Made by a program: the position numbers and the translations under genes. A stretch of 16,556 nt of DNA from Pseudomonadota bacterium (GTDB lineage Bacteria > Desulfobacterota > Desulfovibrionia > Desulfovibrionales > Desulfovibrionaceae), in contig JAEWCY010000222.1 in NCBI GenBank assembly GCA_023390395.1, positions 1-16,556 of the forward strand, written 5' to 3'. The number at the start of each line of letters is the position of its first letter. The first letter of the stretch is position 1. The notes under the pieces were generated by a model. The model was not told the origin of the DNA. It was given only the letters and a program-made list of their open reading frames with translations, and did not search any database. Of the stretch, positions 1 through 7,581 are shown piece by piece.

Positions 1-79
1 GGGCGGTGCTGGCCGGCTTTGCGGCCTGCGTCGCCCGGCCCATTTCCCCGACCACAACGACCGCCGCCCCGCCGCCCAC
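1..79 (-). CDS. possible 5' end of a gene running off the left edge
   Basis: A minus-strand reading frame begins with GTG at 79 and stays open to the window edge. It encodes about 26 residues starting MGGGAAVVVVGEMGRATQ. A GGAGG (89 to 85) lies 5 bases before the GTG, and nearly all codons end in G or C, as in the real genes here. An ATG at 43-41 in the same frame is an alternative start with no visible ribosome site. The gene would lie downstream of the HsdR-N-like gene on the same strand, beyond the palindrome at 119-145. I do not recognise the sequence, and the fragment is too short to rule out chance in GC-rich DNA. Confidence 0.25.
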   Translation of the reverse strand, partial: MGGGAAVVVVGEMGRATQAAKPASTA

Positions 80-118
80 CGTTCCCTCCCACGTTCCCAC
101 CCGCACCCGTCGGGGAGG

Positions 119-145
119 TCCAGGAGGGGGTCACCCCCTCCTGGA
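119..145. repeat. GC-rich perfect intergenic palindrome (copy 1)
   Basis: Perfect inverted repeat with 12-base arms TCCAGGAGGGGG and CCCCCTCCTGGA around TCA. Read as its 25-base core (120-144), the arms are 12 bases around a single central C. It lies after the stop of the gene at 198-755, so it could act as a terminator hairpin for that gene, but no T-run follows on either strand. A similar palindrome with compensating changes lies at 8999-9023. Confidence 0.7.
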
Positions 146-197
146 CGCCGGAGGCATCTTCGTCTTTGTCTTCCTCTATCCCGTCATCCTCGTCTCC

Positions 198-755
198 TCA
201 TCCCTTGGCCTTCGGCCGGCAGGCTCCCTGGCAGCAGCCGTCGGCGAGGAATTCGCTGTAGGCGAACAGGATGCGTCGTTCCCGGTCGAGGGCGTCCTCG
301 GCGAGGGCCGGGGCTGGAGCTTTGAGGGCCATGGCTTCCGGCCAGGTGGGGACGCCGCGCATGCCCCGGCCGATTTCCCGGCCCGTGGCTGCTTCCAGCA
401 GGATGGCGTCGTGGGTGTCCGTGACGAGCACCAGCGGCACGCCGCCACACTGGTACAGGCGGGCGGCGGCCAGGGATTCGCGGATGTAGGAGCCGGGCTC
501 GCCCGAGCAGAAGATGACGAAAAGGAGCGGCCGCCCGTCGGCGTCCGTGGCGCACAGGTCGATCATGCGGGTGTACTGCGTTCCTTCCACGGGAAAGCAG
601 ACGCCGACCTTGGCCGCCAGGCGCTCCTTGGGGTAGCCTTTTTCCTCCACCAGCATCCGGGCCAGGGCCTGGCGGAACTCCTCGTAGGAGGTCTCGGCGA
701 TTTCCTCGCCCGTCAGGTAGTCGCGGATGACGTTGCCGAGGGATTCCTCATGCAT
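198..755 (-). CDS. HsdR N-terminal-domain-like protein with degenerate nuclease motif
   Basis: 185 residues resembling the stand-alone HSDR_N_2 type domain (restriction-endonuclease-like fold, related to the type I restriction subunit N-terminus). Family-like features are the helix around residues 22-40, the GYP at 40-42 and RMIDL at 64-68, whose Asp66 would be the PD-(D/E)xK aspartate. The strand that normally carries the E-x-K pair reads LLFVIFCSGE (77-86), placing Ile and Cys at those sites, so nuclease activity is doubtful. The tail has a cysteine cluster (C174, C175, C179). The ATG is supported by AAGGAG just upstream, and the first 8 bases (ATGCATGA) overlap the end of the membrane-protein gene, implying translational coupling. 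There is no restriction or modification partner nearby, so a restriction role is unlikely. The real function is unknown. Confidence 0.8.
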   Translation of the reverse strand: MHEESLGNVIRDYLTGEEIAETSYEEFRQALARMLVEEKGYPKERLAAKVGVCFPVEGTQYTRMIDLCATDADGRPLLFVIFCSGEPGSYIRESLAAARLYQCGGVPLVLVTDTHDAILLEAATGREIGRGMRGVPTWPEAMALKAPAPALAEDALDRERRILFAYSEFLADGCCQGACRPKAKG

Positions 756-2478
756 GGTCGACTCCTTGGGTCGCGTCCGGCGTGAACAGGCCGGGCCGCG
801 CCCGGGCGATTCGCCGCAGCGCGGCGGTCAGAAGGACGAAGGCGAGGAGGGCGGCGGCGCACAGCGGCCCCCGGCGGCTGTCGTCGGGCGTGATGCGCAC
901 CTGCCGCGAGGGGACGGTCACCTCGATGACCGTGGCCTCGCCCGGGGCGTCGTCCGCCACCCGGGCCGCCTCGAAGCGGTAGTGTGCGGCTTCTTCGCGC
1001 GCCATCCAGGGCAGGGCGATGCGCTGGCCCGTGACGCCGGCGGGCGTGATCACGATCAGGTTGGGCGAGACTTTGATGGGCAGCCGCGTCTGGCCGGTGA
1101 GGGCGACGATGCGGTTGCTCATGTACTCGGCGATGGAGAAGTCGCCGTAGAAGTTGGGATTGGCCGTCAGGTGCGGCATGAGTTCGCGGTTGCGGGCGTG
1201 GAAGGTGAGCAGGGTGGGGACGAGGAGCGCGACGCAGGCGGCCAGCCGGAGCCTACCGGTCCTGTCCGCCGGCCAGGGGCCGACGCGGTCGGCGACGAAG
1301 AAGGCGACGAAATGGAAGGCCACGAACAGGAACCGGAACGGGTAGATTTCCGAGGAGGCCAGCCGCAGCCAGACCGAGAGTTCCCGCCACACGGTTCCCC
1401 AGCCGAGGACGAGGAAGACCAGGGCGGCGACGAGGCAGGCTCCGTCCGCGACGGCGTCGCCGGGCCGGGGCCGCCGGCGACGGAGCAGGGCGAGGAGGTA
1501 GCCGCCGGCCAGGAGGGCCGCCAGCGCCACGAAGGCCGGCCCCACCAGGAGCGAGCCGTCGTAGAAGGCTACGCTGTGGTGGCTGTAGGTTTCGGGGAAC
1601 TGGAACATGGGGAACACGTCGTCGGTGAGCAGCCCCCACAGGTCGGCAAGCGAGGCGTAGCCGCCGCCCGGGACGCGCTCCCAGCCGCCGTAGACCTTGG
1701 TCGTGGCGTAGGCCTTGGGCGCGACGAGCACGGCCGTGGCCAGGAAGAAGTAGGGCATGCGCCACAGGAAGGCGGCGCGCCGGCGGATGGCCGCGTCGAC
1801 CAGGACGTAGACCCCGGCGGCCAGGAAAAGCCACACGAACAGGTGCAGCGCCCCTTGGTAGAAGATCAGGGCGGCGAGCAGGCTGGCCCCGGCCCATTCC
1901 AGGGGGCGGAAGTCCCGCGCGGCCAGAAGCGCCACGATGCCGGGCACGAGGCACAGGCTGATCTGCGGCGAGTAGCCGATGGCCAAGTGCTGCACGAGCC
2001 AGGGGTTGCACAGGAAAAGGAGCAGCAGCAGGACCGATTGCCAGGCGTCGAAGCCGCGCCGCAGCGCCAGCAGGCGCACGCCCCAGGCGGCGGCCAACAG
2101 GTGCAGGCCGAAAAAGGCCTTCATGAAGGCCACAAGCGGCAGGGCGAAGGCCAGGGGCAGAAGCGGCGAGAAGCTGAGGACCTCGGGATTGGACCAGTAG
2201 GACAGGTTTTGCAGGGTGGAGAACCAGGTGGTGGTCTCCGGGATGGCCAGAAACGACAGGGGCATCTGGCCGAAGCTGCGCAGGGAGTCGTACAGGAAGG
2301 CGAAGTAGTAGAGGTCCTTGCACCAGTCCAGGATGCCGACGCGATTCGAGAACAGGAACTCCCCGTAAAAAAGCGCGATGACGCCAAGCGCCACGGCCCA
2401 GTACGCGGCCGCGCCGCGCCGGAAGGGGCGGCCGCGGCCGGGGGGCGGCGTGGATGGCGTGGAATCTTGGCGCGTCAT
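748..2478 (-). CDS. polytopic inner-membrane protein, GT-C/YfhO-like outline
   Basis: 576 residues. A basic, proline-rich N-terminus (1-24) is followed by about ten or more hydrophobic segments, including roughly 25-42, 103-120, 122-140, 148-164, 175-188, 198-228, 240-255, 310-332, 345-362, 380-396 and 410-425. A soluble stretch (about 430-535) and one last membrane segment (about 537-556) close the protein. The first loop carries the acidic motif LDWCKD (50-55), as in GT-C lipid-linked glycosyltransferases and YfhO-like proteins, but I cannot assign a donor or reaction. The frame is open further upstream to 2907, yet that part reads into the divergent GTPase gene and is not hydrophobic, so the ATG at 2478 is preferred even though no clear ribosome site precedes it. 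The stop overlaps the start of the next gene by 8 bases, so the two genes form an operon. Confidence 0.8.
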   Translation of the reverse strand: MTRQDSTPSTPPPGRGRPFRRGAAAYWAVALGVIALFYGEFLFSNRVGILDWCKDLYYFAFLYDSLRSFGQMPLSFLAIPETTTWFSTLQNLSYWSNPEVLSFSPLLPLAFALPLVAFMKAFFGLHLLAAAWGVRLLALRRGFDAWQSVLLLLLFLCNPWLVQHLAIGYSPQISLCLVPGIVALLAARDFRPLEWAGASLLAALIFYQGALHLFVWLFLAAGVYVLVDAAIRRRAAFLWRMPYFFLATAVLVAPKAYATTKVYGGWERVPGGGYASLADLWGLLTDDVFPMFQFPETYSHHSVAFYDGSLLVGPAFVALAALLAGGYLLALLRRRRPRPGDAVADGACLVAALVFLVLGWGTVWRELSVWLRLASSEIYPFRFLFVAFHFVAFFVADRVGPWPADRTGRLRLAACVALLVPTLLTFHARNRELMPHLTANPNFYGDFSIAEYMSNRIVALTGQTRLPIKVSPNLIVITPAGVTGQRIALPWMAREEAAHYRFEAARVADDAPGEATVIEVTVPSRQVRITPDDSRRGPLCAAALLAFVLLTAALRRIARARPGLFTPDATQGVDHA

Positions 2479-2627
2479 GGTTGTCTGGTTGTTCGGGGCG
2501 CTTCGGGGCGATTTGGGGTTCCAGAAGGGCTCGTTCGACCAGGGGATAGCGGCAACGGCCGGGCATGGGCAAGGTTTTTTGAAAGAAAAGCGGCGCCTTT
2601 CCTGCCGGTCGCGGTTTTCGGCCGTCT

Positions 2628-2656
2628 CGACGAAGCTCGATTTATTGGATAGATAG
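2628..2656 (+). promoter_or_regulatory. weak candidate promoter for the GTPase gene
   Basis: TCGACG, a 17-base spacer and TAGATA precede the GTPase start by about 30 bases. They match the vegetative consensus at only 4/6 and 3/6 positions, so this is tentative. The rest of the 205-base divergent gap (2479-2683) holds an AT-richer patch around 2573-2590 (GGTTTTTTGAAAGAAAAG) and no other signal I can support. Confidence 0.2.
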
Positions 2657-2683
2657 GGCCATTCTTCATCGGCGGGGGGGCGC

Positions 2684-4174
2684 ATGGAAGACGGCAGACT
2701 GAGCGACAGGCTGGCCAGCCTCAAAGAACATCTGCAACTGGAAAACCCGCTCCTGGTCGAGGCGGTGGGCAGCTTCGGCAAGCTCGACAAGGTCTGTCGG
2801 GGCATCGGGCTTCTGGGCAACGACCAGTCCACGATTTCCCAGATCGCCTGGTGGCCGCTCATTTCCGTGCTGGGGCCGTTTTCCGCCGGCAAGTCCACCT
2901 TCATCAACTATTATCTCGGCACGCCGGTGCAGCAGACCGGCTCCCACGCCGTGGACGACAAGTTCACGGTCATCTGCTACAACGCCGCCGGCGAATCGCG
3001 GGTGCTGCCCGGCACGGCCCTCAACGCCGACCTGCGCTTTCCCTTCTACAAGATGAGCGAGGAGCTGGAGAAGGTCGAGCCCGGCGAGGGCGGCCGCATC
3101 GACTCCTACATCCGCCTCAAGACCAGCCCCAGCGACAAGCTGCGCGGGCTCATCCTCATCGACTCCCCGGGCTTCGACGCCGACGCCCAGCGCACCTCCA
3201 CGCTGCGCATCACCAACTACATCATGGACCTCTCCGACCTGGTGCTGGTCCTTTTCGACGCCCGCCGCCCCGAGCCCGGGGCCATGCGCGACACGCTGAC
3301 CCATCTGGTCGCCGCGACCATCAACCGCCGCGACTCCAACAAGTTCGTCTACATCCTCAACCAGATGGACATCGCCGCCCGGGAGGACAATCCCGAGGAG
3401 GTGGTGGGGGCCTGGCAGCGCGCCCTGGCCCAGCAGGGGCTCACGGCCGGCAAGTTCTACCGCATCTATTCGCCCTCGGCCGCCCTGCCCATCGCCGACG
3501 AGTCCCTGCGCCAGCGCTTCGAGGCCAAGCGCGACGCGGACATGGCCGCCATCCACAACCGCATGAACCAGGTGCGCGTGGAGCGGGCCTACCGCATCGT
3601 CGGCGAGCTGGAAAAGCTGGCCCGCGAAGTGGAGGACGTGCGCGTGCCCGAGGTGCGGGGCATGCTGGCCCGCTGGCGCAGGGGCACGGCGCGCCGCGAC
3701 GCCGTGCTTTTCGGTCTGGTGGCCCTGGTGCTGGCGGCGGCCTACGTGCTGACCGGCCATCCCTTCACCAACGGGCTGGCCCCGGCCTGGATGGAGTGGG
3801 TGTTCGCCGAGTCCTGGCGGGCGATCCCCTTCCTGGTCCTGTGCCTGGGCGGCGGGCTGTGGCTGCATTTCCTGGCCCGCAAGTGGTCGGCCAACGCCGT
3901 GGCCCGGGTGGTGGAGAAGGCCTATGCCCACGGTCCGGTGCGCGAGGGGCTCTTGCGCGCCCTGGCGAAGAACACCGCGCCCTGGCGTTCGATCTTCTGC
4001 TCCGAGCCGGCCGGTTGGGGGCACAAGTACCGGAAGATCCTGTCGTCGGTCATTTCCGACAGCGAGAAGTTCATCCAGTCGCTCAACGACCGCTACGCCC
4101 ATCCGTCCGGGGTGTGGCAGCAGCAGCCGGCCGGGCCCACGCCCGAGGCCGCGCCGGAACCGGCCTGCAAGTAG
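2684..4174 (+). CDS. EHD/dynamin-like membrane GTPase
   Basis: 496 residues. The G1 P-loop is GPFSAGKST (64-72), G3 is DSPG (160-163) and G4 is NQMD (226-229). Around them, LIDSPGFDADAQ and LVLVLFDARRPEPG follow the pattern of eukaryotic EHD ATPases and bacterial dynamin-like proteins, which bind nucleotide and remodel membranes. In the switch I region, where EHD proteins have a PTTD-like stretch, this protein reads HAVDDKF (88-94), so the usual threonines seem absent. A helical stalk follows (about 275-335), then two hydrophobic segments (341-357 and 381-398) forming a probable membrane hairpin, and a cytoplasmic tail ending in a proline- and alanine-rich stretch. The first ATG of the frame is used, with only a G-rich run upstream. 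The substrate membrane is unknown. The aminotransferase gene follows after 87 bases on the same strand. Confidence 0.85.
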   Translation: MEDGRLSDRLASLKEHLQLENPLLVEAVGSFGKLDKVCRGIGLLGNDQSTISQIAWWPLISVLGPFSAGKSTFINYYLGTPVQQTGSHAVDDKFTVICYNAAGESRVLPGTALNADLRFPFYKMSEELEKVEPGEGGRIDSYIRLKTSPSDKLRGLILIDSPGFDADAQRTSTLRITNYIMDLSDLVLVLFDARRPEPGAMRDTLTHLVAATINRRDSNKFVYILNQMDIAAREDNPEEVVGAWQRALAQQGLTAGKFYRIYSPSAALPIADESLRQRFEAKRDADMAAIHNRMNQVRVERAYRIVGELEKLAREVEDVRVPEVRGMLARWRRGTARRDAVLFGLVALVLAAAYVLTGHPFTNGLAPAWMEWVFAESWRAIPFLVLCLGGGLWLHFLARKWSANAVARVVEKAYAHGPVREGLLRALAKNTAPWRSIFCSEPAGWGHKYRKILSSVISDSEKFIQSLNDRYAHPSGVWQQQPAGPTPEAAPEPACK

Positions 4175-4193
4175 GCGTTTCCCCGATTTCCCA

Positions 4194-4222
4194 CGCGGGT
4201 CCACACCCGACCCGGACCCGCG
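4194..4222 (+). terminator. hairpin between GTPase and aminotransferase genes
   Basis: Arms CGCGGGTCC (4194-4202) and GGACCCGCG (4214-4222) pair perfectly over 9 bases around an 11-base loop, 20 bases after the GTPase stop. The following sequence is pyrimidine-rich (CCATCCCATCCTTTCC) but lacks a true T-run. It may be a weak terminator or an mRNA-stabilising structure that partly separates the two genes. Confidence 0.35.
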
Positions 4223-4261
4223 CCATCCCATCCTTTCCAATCCCAACAGGAAAAGCGCTCC

Positions 4262-5407
4262 ATGAATCCCGCCTGCAAGGACATCACCTCGTTTCTCGTC
4301 ATGGACATCCTGGAACGCGCCCAGGCCATCGAGGCCGCCGGAAAGCGCGTCATCCACCTGGAGATCGGCGAGCCGGACTTCGATATTCCGGACTGCGTCA
4401 AGGAAGCGGCGAAAAAGGCCGTGGCCGAGGGCCGCACCCACTACACCCACAGCCTGGGCGTCCTCGAGCTGCGCGAGGCCATCTGCCGGCTGTTCGCCGA
4501 CGAGTACGGCGTGACGGTGAGCCCCGAGCGCATCCTGGTCACGGGCGGCACCTCGCCGGCCATGCTGCTGACGTTCGGCGTGCTGGCCCGTCCGGGCGGG
4601 CACATCCTGCTCACCGACCCGGCCTACGCCTGCTACCCCAACTTCCTGCGCTTCACGGGGCTGACCCCCCGCTACGTGCCCGTGGCCGAGGAGGACGGCT
4701 TCCAGTTCACGCCGGGCGCCATCATGGAGGCCGTGGACGGGCTGACCGCCGGCATCCTGCTCAACTCCCCGGCCAACCCCACCGGAACGCTCACGCCGGA
4801 TGAGACCTACGAGGCGGCCTGCGCCTCGGGCGTGCCGGTCATCTCCGACGAGATCTACCACGGGCTGACCTACGGCGGCCGGGCGCGCAGCGCCCTGGAA
4901 TTCTCCGAGGACGCGCTGGTCTTAAACGGCTTTTCCAAGCGCTTCGCCATGACCGGGCTGCGCCTGGGCTACCTGGTCGCGCCGAAGTCCATGATGGGGA
5001 TCTTGCAGAAGCTGCAGCAGAACCTGTTCATCTGCGCCTCGTCCGTGGCCCAGTGGGCGGGCGTGGCGGCGCTGTCCAAGGAGGGGCTGGAGGCGGCCGA
5101 GGCCATGCGGCGCACCTACGACGCCCGGCGCAAGGTGTTGCTCGCCGGGCTCGAGAAGCTGGGGCTTGCGCCGCGCACCGAGCCCACGGGCGCGTTCTAC
5201 GTGTTCGTGCGCGCCGACCACCTCAACCCGGATTCCCTGGCGCTGGCCTACGACATCCTGGAAAAGGCCCAGGTGGGCGTCACCCCGGGCATCGACTTCG
5301 GCCCCGGCGGCGAGGGCCACCTGCGCTTTTCCTACGCCAATTCCCTGGAGAACATCGAGGAAGGCCTGGACCGCCTGGGCCGCTACATCGCGACCCATTG
5401 CGGCTGA
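4262..5407 (+). CDS. PLP-dependent aminotransferase, class I/II (fold type I)
   Basis: 381 residues, normal length for the aspartate/alanine/aromatic aminotransferase superfamily, which transfers amino groups between amino acids and 2-oxo acids in the cytoplasm. The substrate-side glycine motif is LEIGEPDFDIP (33-43). NSPANPTGT (168-176) holds the PLP-contacting Asn172. DEIY (196-199) provides the ring-nitrogen Asp and the Tyr. FSKRFAMTGLRLGY (224-237) carries the Schiff-base Lys226. Arg355 in HLRFSYA is the expected alpha-carboxylate binder. All key residues are present, so it should be active, but the substrate cannot be read from sequence. An AGGA (4248-4251) lies 10 bases before the ATG. 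It is convergent with the dual-CXXC gene, 27 bases away. Confidence 0.93.
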   Translation: MNPACKDITSFLVMDILERAQAIEAAGKRVIHLEIGEPDFDIPDCVKEAAKKAVAEGRTHYTHSLGVLELREAICRLFADEYGVTVSPERILVTGGTSPAMLLTFGVLARPGGHILLTDPAYACYPNFLRFTGLTPRYVPVAEEDGFQFTPGAIMEAVDGLTAGILLNSPANPTGTLTPDETYEAACASGVPVISDEIYHGLTYGGRARSALEFSEDALVLNGFSKRFAMTGLRLGYLVAPKSMMGILQKLQQNLFICASSVAQWAGVAALSKEGLEAAEAMRRTYDARRKVLLAGLEKLGLAPRTEPTGAFYVFVRADHLNPDSLALAYDILEKAQVGVTPGIDFGPGGEGHLRFSYANSLENIEEGLDRLGRYIATHCG

Positions 5408-5434
5408 CCGGCGGCGGCTCCGTTTCCGGCGCGG

Positions 5435-5644
5435 CTACATCCTGTCCAGGGGAACGTTGGCGTAGACTTCGTCGAAGTCGTCGTCGAGCTGGTCCAGGTA
5501 GTCGGCCGGGTCGAATTCCCGGCCGCAGCCGTGGCAGGTGAGCATGATGCGCAGGCACGAGCGTTCGTAGGTCAGCTGCCGGCCGCAGCCCGGGCAGGCG
5601 ACCCTGGTTTCGGTCGGTTTGAACTGGATGCGGGAAAAGGCCAT
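5435..5644 (-). CDS. dual-CXXC small zinc-ribbon-like protein
   Basis: 69 residues with CPGC (17-20) and CHGC (37-40) about 20 residues apart, a typical rubredoxin/zinc-ribbon spacing, plus an extra Cys30. The C-terminal third is strongly acidic (DQLDDDFDEVYANVPLD). It probably binds one zinc or iron ion. From memory, a 'dual CXXC small (seleno)protein' family occurs in sulfate reducers, with selenocysteine replacing a cysteine in some members; here all positions are ordinary Cys codons. The AAGGAG ribosome site overlaps the TAA stop of the HD-GYP gene, leaving 9 bases between the genes, so the two are co-translated. The partner and role are unknown. Confidence 0.85.
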   Translation of the reverse strand: MAFSRIQFKPTETRVACPGCGRQLTYERSCLRIMLTCHGCGREFDPADYLDQLDDDFDEVYANVPLDRM

Positions 5645-5653
5645 GGGAGCTCC

Positions 5654-6637
5654 TTAAACCATGTTCGCGCCGCTTAAGATCATCACCAGGCGCTTGTACA
5701 CATCGGGGTCGAAGGCTTCGAACATTTCGTCGCGCATGAGGCGCAGGGCCTGGAAGGGCGGCATGGCGTCGGCGTAGGCCCGCTTGGTGGTCAGGGCGTC
5801 GTACACGTCGGCCACGGTCAGGGCCCGTACGTAGGGCGGGATGAGCTCGCCCGAAAGCCCGCCCGGATAGCCGCTGCCGTCCATGCGCTCGTGGTGCATG
5901 AGGATGCAGTGGCAGGCCGTCTGGGAAAGCTGCGCTTCCTGGCACAGGGCCATGCCCATGGCCGGGTGGGTGTTGATGACCAGCCGTTCCTCGGGGGTCA
6001 GCGGCCCGGGCTTGGACAGGATCTCGCCTGGGATGCGCGTCTTGCCGATGTCGTGCAAAAGCGCCCCGATGCCGGCCTGCACCTGCGTGTATTCGTCGGC
6101 CTTCATGTTTTGCAGGATGGCCGTGGTGTAAACGAACGCGTGCACGTTGTGGGTGTGCACGGAGTAGTCGTGGGAGGCCAGGGCGGCGATGCGCTTGAGG
6201 GATTCGTCCATGGCCAGGAACTTGAGGCTTTTTTCGACGATGGCGGCGACGCGGGCGTACTGCTTCTTGCCGATGCCCTTGGGCAGGCGCGTTTCGAACA
6301 CCTCGCGCACCACGGCGTCGGCGGCGTTGTAGAGCACTTTGCAGCGTTCCTGCACGGGGATGGCCGCGTCGCCCAGGATGTCGGGCAGGTGCTTCTCGAC
6401 GTAGCGGTTGAAATCCGGCCGCTCCTCGCCCCGGATGTAGACCTCGTCCACGCCGGCGTCGTGGAGCTTCTGCCTGTGGCGCTGGGTGAACTGCTCGTTT
6501 TCCGAGGCGTAGAGCACGAAGTTGCCGGCCTGGCGGATGTAGACCCGGAACCGGCCCAGGGTCTTGGGAAAGATCATCAGGGGGGAAACCGCGAAAAACA
6601 TTTCTTCGCGCATGTTCGCCGTCGCCTTTTGCAGCAT
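5654..6637 (-). CDS. HD-GYP domain cyclic-di-GMP phosphodiesterase
   Basis: 327 residues. The N-terminal region (about 18-90, FRVYIRQAGNFVLYASENEQF and onward) is a small domain commonly found before HD-GYP in this group. The HD-GYP domain spans about 150-325, with the metal-binding HDIGK (195-199), H224 in NTHP, HHERMDGSGYPGGL (248-261) matching the HHExxxGxGYP hallmark, and D277 in VADVYDALT. The family hydrolyses cyclic-di-GMP to pGpG or GMP, and every hallmark residue is present, so activity is likely. There is no receiver or membrane segment, so the signal input must be the N-terminal region or a partner. The ATG at 6637 is supported by GGAGG 7 bases upstream. It lies 73 bases after the ComB-like gene and 9 bases before the dual-CXXC gene, in a likely operon. 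Confidence 0.93.
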   Translation of the reverse strand: MLQKATANMREEMFFAVSPLMIFPKTLGRFRVYIRQAGNFVLYASENEQFTQRHRQKLHDAGVDEVYIRGEERPDFNRYVEKHLPDILGDAAIPVQERCKVLYNAADAVVREVFETRLPKGIGKKQYARVAAIVEKSLKFLAMDESLKRIAALASHDYSVHTHNVHAFVYTTAILQNMKADEYTQVQAGIGALLHDIGKTRIPGEILSKPGPLTPEERLVINTHPAMGMALCQEAQLSQTACHCILMHHERMDGSGYPGGLSGELIPPYVRALTVADVYDALTTKRAYADAMPPFQALRLMRDEMFEAFDPDVYKRLVMILSGANMV

Positions 6638-6710
6638 GGTCTCGCCTCCGCGCGCCGTGGGTCCGGTCCTGACCTCGATGCGTACGTATTCGGCAGGATT
6701 GGAAAAAACT

Positions 6711-7448
6711 TCAGGCGGTCGGAGCCGTGTCGGCAGGGCCTCGGCCTTCGTCCGGCGGCGGCGATTTCTTGACCAGGACCGGGCGGCCGTCGTGCAGCCG
6801 CTCGGCTTCCAGGTAGAAATCGAAGGCGTCCAGGGAAAGGCACAGATCGAAATCTTCCTCGGGCACGATGGCCGTGTCGCCGAAGAAGATGGCGGCGGTG
6901 GGGGCCGTGCGCAAAAATTTCGGGATGGCCTCGAAGGCGTTGGGCACGCCCTGGAGCAGGTTGGCCAGGTAGGTGGCGCACAGCTTGTCCTCGGGGGCGT
7001 GGGACACGCCGGCCTTGCCCATGGCCACGATGGACACGGTCTCCGGCGCGGCCGCCAGCAGAGCCCGGGCCGTGGCCGCCACGTTGGTGAAGGCGCAGGT
7101 CAGCACCCGCTCGGCCGAGGCCATGGCCGCGTAGAGCCCCCGCGTGCCGGCCGAGGTGGCGTGGACCAGGGTTTTCCCCGAAACGTCGGCCGCCTTGATC
7201 TCGCTTGGCGAGTTGCCGAAGTCGAAGCCCGGGAGCTTCAGGCAGTGCCGTTCGCCGGCGAGCAGGTACTCGGGATGCGCCGCCTTGAGCGCATGGGCCT
7301 CTTCCACCGTATCCACAGGCAAAATGCGGGCCGCGCCTCCGGCGAAGGCGTAGCAGGCCACGGAACAGGCGCGGAAGACGTCGATGACCACGGCCGTACC
7401 CGTGGCCTCCTCCGCGCCGCTTAAAAGCTCCAACATCTTGATGCGCAC
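6711..7448 (-). CDS. comB: ComB-like 2-phosphosulfolactate phosphatase family protein
   Basis: 245 residues. The pattern of the ComB family is clear: AVVIDVFRACSVACYAFAGGA (about 16-36), the LLAGERHCLKLPGFDFGNSPSEI block (about 59-81), HATSAGTRGL (about 92-101) and PEDKLCATYLANLL near the middle. ComB removes phosphate from 2-phosphosulfolactate to give sulfolactate, a step of coenzyme M synthesis in methanogens. Bacterial members often lie outside that pathway, and none of its other genes is visible here, so the true substrate is uncertain. I chose the GTG at 7448 because GGAGG (7460-7456) lies 7 bases upstream; the ATG at 7436 would be 19 bases away. The frame is open far upstream to 8009, but that part overlaps proB and has no supporting signal. 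Confidence 0.85.
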   Translation of the reverse strand: MRIKMLELLSGAEEATGTAVVIDVFRACSVACYAFAGGAARILPVDTVEEAHALKAAHPEYLLAGERHCLKLPGFDFGNSPSEIKAADVSGKTLVHATSAGTRGLYAAMASAERVLTCAFTNVAATARALLAAAPETVSIVAMGKAGVSHAPEDKLCATYLANLLQGVPNAFEAIPKFLRTAPTAAIFFGDTAIVPEEDFDLCLSLDAFDFYLEAERLHDGRPVLVKKSPPPDEGRGPADTAPTA

Positions 7449-7581
7449 GACAAGTCCTCCCGGGCCAAGCCATAACAGCGCGGGAGCGCTTTGAAAAGCG
7501 GTCCGCCCGGGGCGCGCCTTGCCAGGAGACGGCCGAGGCCGTATGAAAAGCCAAGGCGTCCGATCGCCGGGAGACGCGCGC

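Noticed and set aside
727..2652. Long plus-strand frame opposite the membrane-protein gene
   Set aside because: The translation is Gly/Gln/Glu/Arg-rich without domains, while the minus strand encodes a coherent series of membrane segments and ends in a clean 8-base gene overlap.
2479..2907. N-terminal extension of the membrane protein by 143 residues
   Set aside because: It reads into the divergent GTPase gene, is Pro/Arg/Ser-rich and lacks a ribosome site.
2666..4861. Long minus-strand frame opposite the GTPase and the aminotransferase
   Set aside because: It spans two well-supported plus-strand genes and encodes low-complexity Gly/Ala/His/Gln-rich sequence with no recognisable domain.
7487..7500. 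Short palindrome CGCTTT-GA-AAAGCG between the ComB-like gene and the small gene
   Set aside because: Too short to separate from chance, with no matching site elsewhere in the window and no convincing promoter boxes around it.
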